From contig NZ_VCHA01000003.1 of the NCBI RefSeq assembly GCF_016597815.1, forward strand, positions 62,001 to 126,000: a stretch of 64,000 bases of DNA, read 5' to 3'. Below, in pieces: positions 25,720 through 34,490 of the stretch (positions within the stretch are counted from its first letter, which is position 1; every line of letters starts with the position of its first letter). The position numbers and the translations under genes were made by a program. The notes below the pieces were generated by a model. That model was not told the origin of the DNA. It was given only the letters and a program-made list of their open reading frames with translations, and did no database searches. This DNA is from Marinobacter sp. DY40_1A1 (lineage in GTDB: Bacteria > Pseudomonadota > Gammaproteobacteria > Pseudomonadales > Oleiphilaceae).

Positions 25720-26094
25720 ATGCTGAAAGAACTCTGGCGAAAGCTGGGCGCTGATTTCCGACAGACCGACAGCCCTTATAATGAGTGCGGAGAAGGCGAT
25801 CCTCATTTTTATGGTTCAGGCGATTTCAGATTACTGCCTCACATTACCCACACTGGCGAGTTCCACCTTGAACGACTCACGCTCCTGCTCAAGAACCGGT
25901 ATGGCAAGAGCCCCGAAACGTCGGATGCCGCCTCTGACGATGCTATTCGCGATTTAATTGTGTTTGCCGCGCGGATTCAGGATCAGGACATTCAAAAGGA
26001 GCTGCTTCTTTTTTACCTCAACTGCTCACCGGTGATTCAGGAATATTTACGTTCCGATGAGGTTCTGGGCACCAGCCACTTTCTGTTCCGCTAA
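25720..26094 (+). CDS. Conserved-looking small protein of unknown function
   Basis: A 124-residue soluble protein beginning MLKELWRKLGADFRQ, with a Glu/Asp-rich N-terminal loop and an amphipathic C-terminal helix pair (LIVFAARIQDQDIQKELLLF, YLNCSPVIQEYLR). No signal peptide, membrane helix or recognised motif. The reading frame is clean and codon use matches the neighbours. It is divergent from rmuC and precedes the three-gene envelope operon by 164 bp, on the same strand. Real gene probable; function unknown. Confidence 0.65.
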   Translation: MLKELWRKLGADFRQTDSPYNECGEGDPHFYGSGDFRLLPHITHTGEFHLERLTLLLKNRYGKSPETSDAASDDAIRDLIVFAARIQDQDIQKELLLFYLNCSPVIQEYLRSDEVLGTSHFLFR

Positions 26095-26258
26095 GCAGCA
26101 GCCAGAGCAGATAGCAAATCCGTCTTAACCAACTGTAAAACAAATACACACGTCGGTTGTTGTATACTCCTGCCCCGGATATTCTCCGTTAATCTTTTTT
26201 ATGACTGTTACACCCATTCTATTCCAGGTGTGACCGGCAACCGGCTCAGGGGTTTTTA

Positions 26259-27056
26259 ATGCGTTCCAAACAATTGCGAGCTGGTCTATCGACGTTATCC
26301 GTTGTGGTTTTAGCAGGCACTGCTCTGCTGACGGGTTGCTCGGCAGACAGGTATTTCATGGTGCCAAAATCCGATCTTGGCGATCTCAACACATCAGTTC
26401 AGACCCAGCGCGCGACACTGGTCACTATGGAAAACAACGCAACGATTCGCCACGACAAGATTCTGGAACAGAACGAAGTCGCAACACAAAAGGTGCTGGA
26501 TGCCATTGCTACGCAAGTTGCGAAGCCTTCTTGCCCCCCCATCCCTGCGCAGAAAGCCTGCCCCGCTACCGATAAATCGAAAGGCCGGGCTGACAGACTT
26601 AAAGGGAAAGTAATCGTTGGCGAAGTAGAGAACTTTTATCTGGCCGGCCCCGGGCTGATCTACAAAGCCCGCATTGATAGCGGTGCTGAAACGTCCTCCA
26701 TTGATGCTCGCAATATTACCCGTTTCGAACGCGACGGCAGCAACTGGGTGCGTTTTGATGTTCCAGTTCCCGGCACAAAAGATTTCGTTACCCTTGAGAA
26801 AGAGATTTCCCGGCGCGTAAAAGTAATTCAGGCCAGTGCAGATGGCGCAGAAAGGCGCGTAGTAGTAGAACTACAATTCTCCATTGGTGACCATCAACAG
26901 GTAGCAGAGTTTACGCTTTCAGACCGGAGCAACCTCACGTACCAGGCACTCATTGGCCGCAACGTTCTCCGGGATGTCATGCTGATTGATGTTGGCAAGG
27001 AGTACGTAACGGAACTGCCTGACTCCATTCGCACAGATAACGACAACGGGAAATAA
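26259..27056 (+). CDS. Retropepsin-like protease lipoprotein (PF05618 family)
   Basis: A 265-residue lipoprotein with the lipobox LLTGC (Cys about 27) after a hydrophobic leader, so it is anchored in the envelope facing the periplasm. A coiled-coil-like spacer (about 35-90) and a Cys/Pro-rich linker precede the catalytic domain. This carries the retroviral-type aspartic motif I-D-S-G-A-E-T-S-S (Asp140) and the later hydrophobic-Gly block ALIGRNVLRDV near 235-245. The family was long labelled 'ATP-dependent zinc protease', but it has the D-[ST]-G-A motif of retropepsin-like proteases. AGGGG precedes the ATG. First gene of a three-gene unit with the inactive transglutaminase and ATP-grasp genes. 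Confidence 0.88.
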   Translation: MRSKQLRAGLSTLSVVVLAGTALLTGCSADRYFMVPKSDLGDLNTSVQTQRATLVTMENNATIRHDKILEQNEVATQKVLDAIATQVAKPSCPPIPAQKACPATDKSKGRADRLKGKVIVGEVENFYLAGPGLIYKARIDSGAETSSIDARNITRFERDGSNWVRFDVPVPGTKDFVTLEKEISRRVKVIQASADGAERRVVVELQFSIGDHQQVAEFTLSDRSNLTYQALIGRNVLRDVMLIDVGKEYVTELPDSIRTDNDNGK

Positions 27057-27058
27057 TC

Positions 27059-28576
27059 GTGACTAGCCCCTCCCGCCTGCCATTCTATATTGCTGTCTTC
27101 CTGCTGATTACTGCGGGTATCTCACTTGCCATTTGGCGCAACGTTGAACTGGGAATTCCTTGGCTCACCGGGGAACAGCACCCAGTCTGGATGGTTGAGG
27201 CCCGGGTAGACTTTAATGGATCAAATCAACCAATCGTAGCAAGCTTGAATGTGCCTGAGCATCCGCCCGGATTCCGGATTCTGACCGAGCAAGCTGCCTC
27301 GCCAGGTTACGGGTTTTCGATTATTGATAAAGCGGGTAGCCGGCGTGCAGAGTGGACGAAGCGCGAAGTTGCTGGCCCGCAAACCTTGTATTTCAAGGCG
27401 CAGTTCATACCCGACCCGGGCGCAGAGCAAACTCCCCCCGCCCAACCACCAAGAACCCGCCGACTGTTCTGGGAAGAACCCCAGGCGACAGCTGTGCGTG
27501 AAATTCTGGCCCAGGCAGAGGCTCGCTCAAGCACACCTGAAAGTATGACCCGCGAACTGATCCGGTTGATGCAGCCAGATACCCGCGTTCAGAACACAAC
27601 GCTTCTTGTGTCTGAAGATAACTATCTGCAGCTACTGGTAGACATGCTTAACCACTCGGGGATTCCTGCTCGCACGGCCGATGGCCTGAAACTTGAGGAT
27701 GCTCGGCGCCGGCAACAGCTAACACCTTTTCTGCAGATATATAACGGCGAAAAATGGCTTACTCTGAACCCGAAAACTGCTGCCCAAGGCATTCCCGAAG
27801 ATCTGTTACTCTGGCGCCAGGGCTCAGAATCCTTGCTCGACGTTGTGGGTGGTGACAACTCCGAAGTCAGCTTCTCCATACTTCGGCAAACTATCCCGGC
27901 ACTCCAGCTTTCCGCCATGCAATCTGACGGCAATGGCTTGGGCTTCCTGAGTTTCTATGAACTCCCTATTGAAGAACAAAGCATGTTCCGCATGCTTCTG
28001 TTACTGCCGCTCGGCGCGCTTGTTGTTGCATTTATGCGTATTGTTATCGGCATTCGCACATCAGGCACCTTCATGCCGGTGTTGATAGCAGTTGCCTTCG
28101 TTCAAACCACTCTGGTCCCTGGCCTCGTCGCTTTCCTTTCAGTGGTTGCCATTGGACTGGCAATGCGCGGCTATCTCTCCAGTTTGAACTTGCTTCTGGT
28201 ATCACGCATATCAGCCCTGATCATCCTTGTTATCTTCATAACTGCCGGCCTCAGTATCTTCGGTTATCAGATGGGCTTTAACACAGGCATGACAGTGACC
28301 TTCTTCCCGATGGTCATCATCGCCTGGACTATCGAACGTATGTCCATTCTCTGGGAAGAAGAAGGCGGCCAGGAGGTTCTGGTTCAAGGTTCTGGCAGCC
28401 TGTTTGTTGCTATTTGCGCCTACTTACTGATGAGCGCGCCCCTGGCCGGCCATCTGACATTCAACTTCCCGGAGCTGCATTTTTCGATTTTGGGACTGAT
28501 TCTATTGATGGGCCAATATACCGGCTACAAGCTCAGCGAACTCAGACGCTTTACTCCAATGAAGGTCTACGACTGA
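27059..28576 (+). CDS. Inactive transglutaminase with seven-transmembrane domain
   Basis: A 505-residue inner-membrane protein starting with GTG 2 bp after the protease stop. One N-terminal helix (about 7-26) is followed by a periplasmic transglutaminase-like domain (about 40-290). It retains the fold's hallmark region (LLVSEDNYLQLLVDMLNHSG; LQIYNGEKWLTLNPKT) but no obvious catalytic Cys at the usual place. Seven predicted helices follow (about 300-495: IVIGIRTSGTFMPVLIAVAF; VIIAWTIERMSILWEEEG). This matches the family pair 'inactive transglutaminase' and '7TM transglutaminase'. It is always found with the retropepsin-like and ATP-grasp genes in the genomes I know of, so the three probably form one envelope sensing or modification pathway (inference). 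Confidence 0.87.
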   Translation: MTSPSRLPFYIAVFLLITAGISLAIWRNVELGIPWLTGEQHPVWMVEARVDFNGSNQPIVASLNVPEHPPGFRILTEQAASPGYGFSIIDKAGSRRAEWTKREVAGPQTLYFKAQFIPDPGAEQTPPAQPPRTRRLFWEEPQATAVREILAQAEARSSTPESMTRELIRLMQPDTRVQNTTLLVSEDNYLQLLVDMLNHSGIPARTADGLKLEDARRRQQLTPFLQIYNGEKWLTLNPKTAAQGIPEDLLLWRQGSESLLDVVGGDNSEVSFSILRQTIPALQLSAMQSDGNGLGFLSFYELPIEEQSMFRMLLLLPLGALVVAFMRIVIGIRTSGTFMPVLIAVAFVQTTLVPGLVAFLSVVAIGLAMRGYLSSLNLLLVSRISALIILVIFITAGLSIFGYQMGFNTGMTVTFFPMVIIAWTIERMSILWEEEGGQEVLVQGSGSLFVAICAYLLMSAPLAGHLTFNFPELHFSILGLILLMGQYTGYKLSELRRFTPMKVYD

Positions 28577-28577
28577 T

Positions 28578-29525
28578 ATGGACTGGATCTCTCCGCGCGC
28601 ACTGAATCGCTTGGGCATGCTTAACATGAACCGGCGCAACGTTGACTACATTGCCCGTTATAACGAGCGCTCATCATATCCGCTGGTGGACAACAAGCTC
28701 AAAACGAAGCTGGCCGTTGCCGAGTATGATGTGAAAACCCCAAAGCTGCTGCAGGTTGTAAAACAACAACACGAGATCTCTCGCTTTCGGGAAATAGCAG
28801 AAGGGCTTGCGGGTTTCGCCATCAAACCTGCCAAAGGATCTGGCGGCAAAGGCATTACGGTGATCACTGGCCGGGACGGAGATAGCTTTGTAAAGGCATC
28901 CGGTGCGCGAGTGGGGGCTTCTGTACTTGAGCGGCACCTGACCAACATTCTGGCCGGCCTTTACTCACTGGCAGGCACTCCGGATGTGGCTATTGTTGAA
29001 GACCTGGTGGAATCTGCCCCATCGCTGGCTCGCTATTCACACCAGGGCGTACCTGACATACGTATAATCGTATTCCAGGGCTACCCGGTGATGGCTATGC
29101 TGCGCCTTGCAACAACCGACTCTGATGGCAAAGCAAACCTGCACCAGGGTGCAGTAGGTGTTGGCCTGGATCTTTGCACGGGTAAAAGCCTGAATGCAGT
29201 ACAATTCAACCGCCCTATTAAACTTCACCCCGATACCGGCTTACCCCTGGAAAACATCCAAATTGAAGCCTGGGATGAGATGCTGGAGATGGCTTCACGC
29301 TGCTTCGAGGCAACAGGGCTGGGCTACATGGGCGTTGACCTTGTAGTGGATGCTCAGCATGGCCCACAACTTCTTGAACTGAATGCACGGCCAGGCTTGG
29401 CTATCCAGATGGCCAATGGCCGTGGTTTGCTGCCCAGGCTGCGCGCTGTTGAGCGTCTCAAGCGCCCTCACTTCACACCCAGAGAGCGCGCGAACTACGC
29501 TATGAAAAACTTCGCGAGCCTTTGA
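28578..29525 (+). CDS. ATP-grasp alpha-L-glutamate ligase-like protein
   Basis: A 315-residue ATP-grasp enzyme, cytosolic. The nucleotide-binding loop is FAIKPAKGSGGKGITVI (about residues 75-93). The metal-binding C-terminal part has GYMGVDLVVDA and LLELNARPGLAIQ (about 250-268). These belong to the alpha-L-glutamate ligase-like group related to RimK, which join an amino acid to a carboxylate using ATP. The start is ATG 28578, 1 bp after the transglutaminase stop. It ends the three-gene unit at a strong terminator. The substrate is unknown; together with the periplasmic protease and inactive transglutaminase it suggests addition and removal of a peptide-like tag. Confidence 0.87.
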   Translation: MDWISPRALNRLGMLNMNRRNVDYIARYNERSSYPLVDNKLKTKLAVAEYDVKTPKLLQVVKQQHEISRFREIAEGLAGFAIKPAKGSGGKGITVITGRDGDSFVKASGARVGASVLERHLTNILAGLYSLAGTPDVAIVEDLVESAPSLARYSHQGVPDIRIIVFQGYPVMAMLRLATTDSDGKANLHQGAVGVGLDLCTGKSLNAVQFNRPIKLHPDTGLPLENIQIEAWDEMLEMASRCFEATGLGYMGVDLVVDAQHGPQLLELNARPGLAIQMANGRGLLPRLRAVERLKRPHFTPRERANYAMKNFASL

Positions 29526-29543
29526 ACGGAATACAACGAACAT

Positions 29544-29573
29544 AAAAAAACGGAGCCAAGGCTCCGTTTTTTT
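29544..29573 (+). terminator. Terminator of the three-gene envelope operon
   Basis: CGGAGC, loop CAAG, GCTCCG, preceded by an A-run and followed by seven T, 25 bp after the ATP-grasp stop. The A-run lets it also serve the convergent BCCT gene. Confidence 0.93.
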
Positions 29574-29585
29574 ATGCGTCACTTC

Positions 29586-31178
29586 CTATGACATTTCACC
29601 TCGTGCAATCAGCAACTTGCGCTCATGAGCCAGACCTTTCAGCAAGCCCCAGGTCATGATCAGAAGGATCACGGTGAACGGTAAGCCCGCACTCACTGCA
29701 GACGCCTGGATAGCGCTTAACGCATCCGCACCCCCACCAAAGATCAGTGCCGCTGCAATGGCCCCCTCCATGATCACCCAGAATATACGCTGTGCTGTAG
29801 GTGCATCGGTTTTGCCGCCGGCGGTGATGCTATCTATTACCAGTGAGCCTGAATCCGATGAAGTGATAAAGAACACCAGCACCAGCACAATGCCAACAAA
29901 CGACAGGATCTCAGTCAGCGGAAGGTTTGCAAACATCTGGAACATCGCCAGGGATACTTCTGTGATGCCATCTTCTGCCAGCGCACCAATGCCCTGATCA
30001 ATCTGCTCAAGCGCCGCACCACCAAAGGAACTCATCCACACTGCCGTAATAACGGTAGGGATGATCAGAACTGCCGTTACAAATTCACGAACTGTACGGC
30101 CCTTGGAAACCCGGGCGATAAACATGCCCACAAAAGGTGACCAGGAAATCCACCAAGCCCAATAAAACACAGTCCAGCCGCGCATCCATGCTTCGTCATC
30201 ACGGCCGAACGGATTACTGAAGGCCACTACGTTCCCCACATAGCTGGATGTCGTCGCCCAGAGGTTTTGCAGAATACTCATGGTGGGGCCGGCAAAAATA
30301 ACAAAGAACAAAAGAATGCCAGCAAGTGCCATGTTGATATTACTCAACACTTTAACGCCACCATCCAGGCCTCGCAGTACCGACAGAAGCGCAACTGCTG
30401 TTACGCCAACGATGATCGCCATTTGCACGTTGATGCCGGAACCCATACCGAACAGGTAGTTAAGGCCAGAAGCCGCTTGCTGAGCACCGAATCCCAGGGA
30501 GGTTGCCAAGCCGAAAATTGTGGCAACAACTGCTAGTGTATCGATGATATGGCCCGGCCAGCCCCAAACCTTGTCTTTCAATAACGGGAAAAACGCGGAG
30601 CGGATGGTCAGCGGCATGTTCTTGTTATACGCAAAGAACGCCAGAGACAGTGCAACAATGGAGTAAACCGCCCATGGGTGAAGCCCCCAGTGATACATAG
30701 TGCCGCCCATAGCAAGCTTACGCGCTTCAGGCGTGTTCGCCTCCACTCCAAACGGTGTGCCAAACCAGTCAGTGTAATAAGCCACTGGCTCTGCCACTGC
30801 CCAGAACATCAGGCCAATACCCATGCCTGCTGCGAACAACATTGAGAACCACGAAATGGTAGAGAAATCGGGCTTGGCATCCATGCCGCCCAAGCGAATC
30901 TTACCCACTGGCATAAAAATCAATGCAATGCATACAATCACAAACACGTTGGCGCTTAGCAAAAAGAACCAATCGAAGTTTTCAATGATGCTGTCCTTCG
31001 TACCAACCAACAGTTCGTTGGCAGCGGTAGGAAACATGAGTGTCCCCACCACAAAAAGCACAACCAATACCGCTGTGATCGGAAATACCGGTGCGTGAAG
31101 ATCCAGCCCGAATGGTCTTACATTATCCTGGCCGGCTACGTAATCTGTTTGATACTCGTCTTTAACTACGTCGCCCAC
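29586..31178 (-). CDS. BCCT family betaine/choline/carnitine transporter
   Basis: A 530-residue inner-membrane symporter of the betaine-choline-carnitine family with about 12 TM helices. The family signatures are clear: MLFAAGMGIGLMFWAVAEP, then GGTMYHWGLHPWAVY, FGLATSLGFGAQQAASGLNY and the glycine/tryptophan motif VFYWAWWISWSPFVGMFIAR. It imports a compatible solute such as glycine betaine by Na+ or H+ coupling; the exact substrate cannot be read. GTG 31178 is chosen because AGGAGG lies 9 nt upstream; a longer in-frame reading begins with TTG at 31238 without a ribosome site. A perfect 20-bp palindrome 82 bp upstream may be its operator. No long osmosensory C-terminal tail is present. Confidence 0.93.
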   Translation of the reverse strand: MGDVVKDEYQTDYVAGQDNVRPFGLDLHAPVFPITAVLVVLFVVGTLMFPTAANELLVGTKDSIIENFDWFFLLSANVFVIVCIALIFMPVGKIRLGGMDAKPDFSTISWFSMLFAAGMGIGLMFWAVAEPVAYYTDWFGTPFGVEANTPEARKLAMGGTMYHWGLHPWAVYSIVALSLAFFAYNKNMPLTIRSAFFPLLKDKVWGWPGHIIDTLAVVATIFGLATSLGFGAQQAASGLNYLFGMGSGINVQMAIIVGVTAVALLSVLRGLDGGVKVLSNINMALAGILLFFVIFAGPTMSILQNLWATTSSYVGNVVAFSNPFGRDDEAWMRGWTVFYWAWWISWSPFVGMFIARVSKGRTVREFVTAVLIIPTVITAVWMSSFGGAALEQIDQGIGALAEDGITEVSLAMFQMFANLPLTEILSFVGIVLVLVFFITSSDSGSLVIDSITAGGKTDAPTAQRIFWVIMEGAIAAALIFGGGADALSAIQASAVSAGLPFTVILLIMTWGLLKGLAHERKLLIARGEMS

Positions 31179-31260
31179 GTGATGGCGCCTCCTGATTTTT
31201 GAATTTGGTATCGAAAATTCGTAATAATCTGGATTCAAATGTTACAGGCGCGCCATATTA

Positions 31261-31280
31261 ATGTTTTGAGCTCAAAACAT
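31261..31280. promoter_or_regulatory. Perfect 20-bp palindrome, probable operator
   Basis: ATGTTTTGAGCTCAAAACAT reads the same on both strands. It lies 82 bp upstream of the BCCT start codon (31178) and 160 bp upstream of the glutamate-synthase-like start (31441). The length and AT-rich arms suit a dimeric repressor. No regulator gene is adjacent. Confidence 0.6.
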
Positions 31281-31440
31281 CAAAAGCGCTATTAGTACTC
31301 TTTCAGCATAGACCAAACAACGAACTTGAAAGCAAAAAACTCATGCAATCGGCTATAAGTTACGGACCGCATGGATATACTGAAGACCAACCGATTGATG
31401 CACCCTCTTCACAGTATTTACTGAGCCAAGTGAGAAATTC

Positions 31441-33084
31441 ATGGAGAAAACAACCACATTCCCGATGCGGTACTCAGCTTACGCTTTAAGTATTGCAGGC
31501 TTTCTTGTTTCGCTTTCCCTGAGCCTATACTTCGAAGCAGGTTATCTTTTCCCCGGCATATTCGGCGCTTTGGCGATACTTGGCACCTACGACTTGCTGC
31601 AAAAGAAACGCACTATCAGCCGAAACTACCCCATCATGGTGCACTTTCGTTACCTGTTTGAATCTATAGGGCCCGAGATTCGCCAGTACTTTATCCAGTC
31701 CGACAACGATGAGCAGCCGTTCTCAAGGGACCAGCGCACGCTCATCTACCAGCGGGCAAAAAATGTGCTGGACAAGCGGCCATTCGGCTCACAACTGAAA
31801 ATGTACGAAGATGGGTTCGAGTGGATCAACCACTCCCTCCGCCCAACCAAAATACCAGACAGTAATTTCCGCGTGCTGATTGGCTCGCGCTGTGCAAAGC
31901 CATACAGCGCAAGTGTTTTCAACATTTCCGCCATGAGTTTCGGCGCCCTTTCTGCCAACGCTATTCTAAGCCTGAACACGGGCGCAAAAATGGGCGACTT
32001 TTACCACGACACCGGCGAAGGCTCTATTTCCCGCTACCACAAACAACCCGGTGGCGATCTGGTATGGGAAATCGGCTCCGGCTACTTCGGCTGCAGACAC
32101 AAAGACGGAACCTTCAACCCTGAAATGTTCGCGAAGAATGCGACGCTCGACCAGGTAAAAATGATAGAGGTCAAACTATCTCAAGGTGCAAAACCTGGCC
32201 ATGGGGGTATTCTTCCTGGCGCCAAGGTAACCCCGGAAATCGCAGAGGCCCGAGGAGTTTCTGTGGGAGAGGATTGTGTATCTCCATCACAGCACTCGGC
32301 ATTTTCAACCCCCATTGAACTGCTGGAATTTCTGGATCAGTTGCGGGATCTGTCCGGCGGCAAACCTGTGGGTTTCAAACTGGCCATTGGCCACCCATGG
32401 GAGTGGTTCGCCATTGTAAAAGCCATGCTCGAAACCGGTCGTAAACCCGACTTTATTGTTATTGATGGCGGCGAAGGTGGCACTGGCGCAGCACCACTGG
32501 AGTTCATCAATCGCATTGGCACCCCCATGACAGAGGCTCTGCTCCTCGTACACAACACGCTGGTGGGCACCAATCTACGAGAAGACATATCCATAGGCGC
32601 AGCTGGCAAAATCACCTCGGCCTTTAATATCGCCCGTACTCTGGCCCTCGGCGCCGACTGGTGCAACTCTGCAAGGGGCTACATGTTTTCGCTTGGCTGC
32701 ATTCAGGCCCTGAACTGCCATACCGGCCGTTGCCCCAGCGGGGTGGCAACCCAGGACCCCAGAAGGAGTAGCAAGCTTGATGTAGAAGACAAAAGCCAGC
32801 GGGTGTACAACTTTCACAAGAACACCCTGGATGCCCTGCAAAACATGCTGGAAGCCTCTGGCCTGCGCCATCCTGGTGAACTCGGGCCCGAACACATAGT
32901 TCGCCGGGTATCGAAAACAGTAGTGCACTCGTACATCGACCTATTCCCCTTCCTTGCCCCTGGCGCTCTGCTTGAAGGGAAAACCGGCATGGCTGTCTTC
33001 GATAAATACTGGGCCGATTCACAGGCAGAAAGCTTTGATCCACCAGAATTCATCCAAAAACTCAGAGAAACCAAGCTACGCTAA
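31441..33084 (+). CDS. FMN-binding glutamate-synthase-family protein, membrane-anchored
   Basis: A 547-residue protein. Two hydrophobic helices (about 12-30 and 34-50: AYALSIAGFLVSLSLSLYF) anchor it. The rest is the glutamate synthase central/FMN domain fold: SAMSFGALSANAILSLNTGA, GDLVWEIGSGYFGCR, QGAKPGHGGILPGAKVTPEI, PDFIVIDGGEGGTGAAPLEF, and C-x5-C-type Cys region LGCIQALNCHTGRCPSGVAT that binds the 3Fe-4S cluster in GltB. There is no glutaminase domain, so it is not a classical glutamate synthase; these short relatives (YerD-like) have unknown electron acceptors. It stands alone before tRNA-Pro and has no recognisable terminator of its own. Confidence 0.88.
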   Translation: MEKTTTFPMRYSAYALSIAGFLVSLSLSLYFEAGYLFPGIFGALAILGTYDLLQKKRTISRNYPIMVHFRYLFESIGPEIRQYFIQSDNDEQPFSRDQRTLIYQRAKNVLDKRPFGSQLKMYEDGFEWINHSLRPTKIPDSNFRVLIGSRCAKPYSASVFNISAMSFGALSANAILSLNTGAKMGDFYHDTGEGSISRYHKQPGGDLVWEIGSGYFGCRHKDGTFNPEMFAKNATLDQVKMIEVKLSQGAKPGHGGILPGAKVTPEIAEARGVSVGEDCVSPSQHSAFSTPIELLEFLDQLRDLSGGKPVGFKLAIGHPWEWFAIVKAMLETGRKPDFIVIDGGEGGTGAAPLEFINRIGTPMTEALLLVHNTLVGTNLREDISIGAAGKITSAFNIARTLALGADWCNSARGYMFSLGCIQALNCHTGRCPSGVATQDPRRSSKLDVEDKSQRVYNFHKNTLDALQNMLEASGLRHPGELGPEHIVRRVSKTVVHSYIDLFPFLAPGALLEGKTGMAVFDKYWADSQAESFDPPEFIQKLRETKLR

Positions 33085-33233
33085 AAATTCGAACCAGAAT
33101 TCGACAATGCCTGTTTATTTTCAATCCGGGCTAGTGTAGACTTCGCTCCCGCTAAGCCACTGAGATTCCTCTTTTAAGTCTCCGCGGCACACGCCATCAA
33201 AGCCAAGCTTTGTAACGGCATAAATTAGCGAAT

Positions 33234-33310
<77 letters not shown>

Positions 33311-33319
33311 AATATCACG

Positions 33320-33352
33320 AAAAGGGTACATCTTTGGATGTGCCCTTTTTTT
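33320..33352 (+). terminator. Terminator after tRNA-Pro
   Basis: AAAAGGGTACATC, loop TTTG, GATGTGCCCTTTT, with further T: 13-bp stem including one G-T, starting 10 bp after the tRNA. Confidence 0.93.
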
Positions 33353-33473
33353 ATATCTGGCACATCCCCACTTATTCCATATTGATCTGAATAAATCATT
33401 TTATATTCTTTCAAGACTTAAGATGACTTTGGTAAATTACCCACCATCAAATCATCTGGTTTAGGGGATTGTC

Positions 33474-34487
33474 ATGCCAAGTAAACTTAAGGGCCTGGTT
33501 ACCGGTCTTGCGCTAGGCGCTTCACTTTTTGCACAACCGGCTGTGTCCGCCGATCGTGAGCTGCTTAACACCTCCTATGACATTGCCCGGGAACTGTTTG
33601 CGGCTTACAACGTGCACTTCAACCAGTACTGGGAAGAGAAAACCGGTGAAACGCTTGAAGTTAGCCAGTCTCACGCTGGCTCCTCAAAGCAGGCACAGGC
33701 AATCATCCAGGGCTTGAAAGCAGACGTAGCGACCTTCAACCAGGTTACCGACATCGATATCCTGCACACTCGTGGCGGCCTGATTCCGGAGAACTGGGCC
33801 AAGCGTCTGCCTAATAACAGCTCGCCCTACTACTCCACCATGGCGTTTCTGGTTCGCAAGGGTAACCCGAAAAACATTCAAAACTGGGACGACCTGATTA
33901 AAGAAGATGTGGCCCTGGTTATGCCCAACCCGAAAACCTCAGGCAACGGCCGTTACACTTACCTGGCTGCCCTGGGTTATGCCCAGGACCGCTTTGGCGA
34001 CGACCAGACAAAAATTGATAGTTTCCTGCAGGATTTCCTTTCGCACGTAAAGGTATTCGACAGCGGCGGGCGTGGTGCAACCACTACATTTATTGAGCGT
34101 GAAATTGGTGATGTTCTTCTGACATTTGAATCAGAAGTACTGAATTTGGCAGATCGCTACGACAATGGTGAATATGAAGTTGTAACGCCAAAAGTAAGCT
34201 TTTTGGCAGAGTTCCCGGTTACCTGGATCGATGAATACGTGAAGCAGAACAAAACCGAGGATCTTGCGAAAGCCTATCTTGAGCACCTGTACAGTGAAGA
34301 CGCCCAGCGCCTGCTGGCTGGATTCAACTATCGGGTTCATAACGAGACCGTGAAGCAAGAAACTTCAGATCGCTTTCCTGAAGTAAAACTGCTGCCCATC
34401 GATGCCATTGCCGGCAGCTGGGAAAACGCCACCAAAGAGCACTTTGCCAGTGGCGGCAAACTCGACCAACTGCAACGCCGGCGGTAA
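33474..34487 (+). CDS. sbp: Sulfate/thiosulfate ABC transporter substrate-binding protein
   Basis: A 337-residue periplasmic binding protein of the Sbp/CysP type. A signal peptide (LVTGLALGASLFAQPAVSA, cleavage near residue 25) is followed by LLNTSYDIARELFAAYNVHF, SQSHAGSSKQAQAIIQGL, LPNNSSPYYSTMAFLVRKGN, MPNPKTSGNGRYTYLAALGY and the DSGGRGATTTFIEREIGD block, all typical of sulfate binding. It hands sulfate (or thiosulfate) to CysTW. It is the first gene of an sbp-cysT-cysW-cysA unit and is normally regulated by CysB under sulfur limitation; no CysB site can be assigned by eye. Whether it prefers sulfate or thiosulfate cannot be read from sequence. Confidence 0.94.
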   Translation: MPSKLKGLVTGLALGASLFAQPAVSADRELLNTSYDIARELFAAYNVHFNQYWEEKTGETLEVSQSHAGSSKQAQAIIQGLKADVATFNQVTDIDILHTRGGLIPENWAKRLPNNSSPYYSTMAFLVRKGNPKNIQNWDDLIKEDVALVMPNPKTSGNGRYTYLAALGYAQDRFGDDQTKIDSFLQDFLSHVKVFDSGGRGATTTFIEREIGDVLLTFESEVLNLADRYDNGEYEVVTPKVSFLAEFPVTWIDEYVKQNKTEDLAKAYLEHLYSEDAQRLLAGFNYRVHNETVKQETSDRFPEVKLLPIDAIAGSWENATKEHFASGGKLDQLQRRR

Positions 34488-34490
34488 TTC

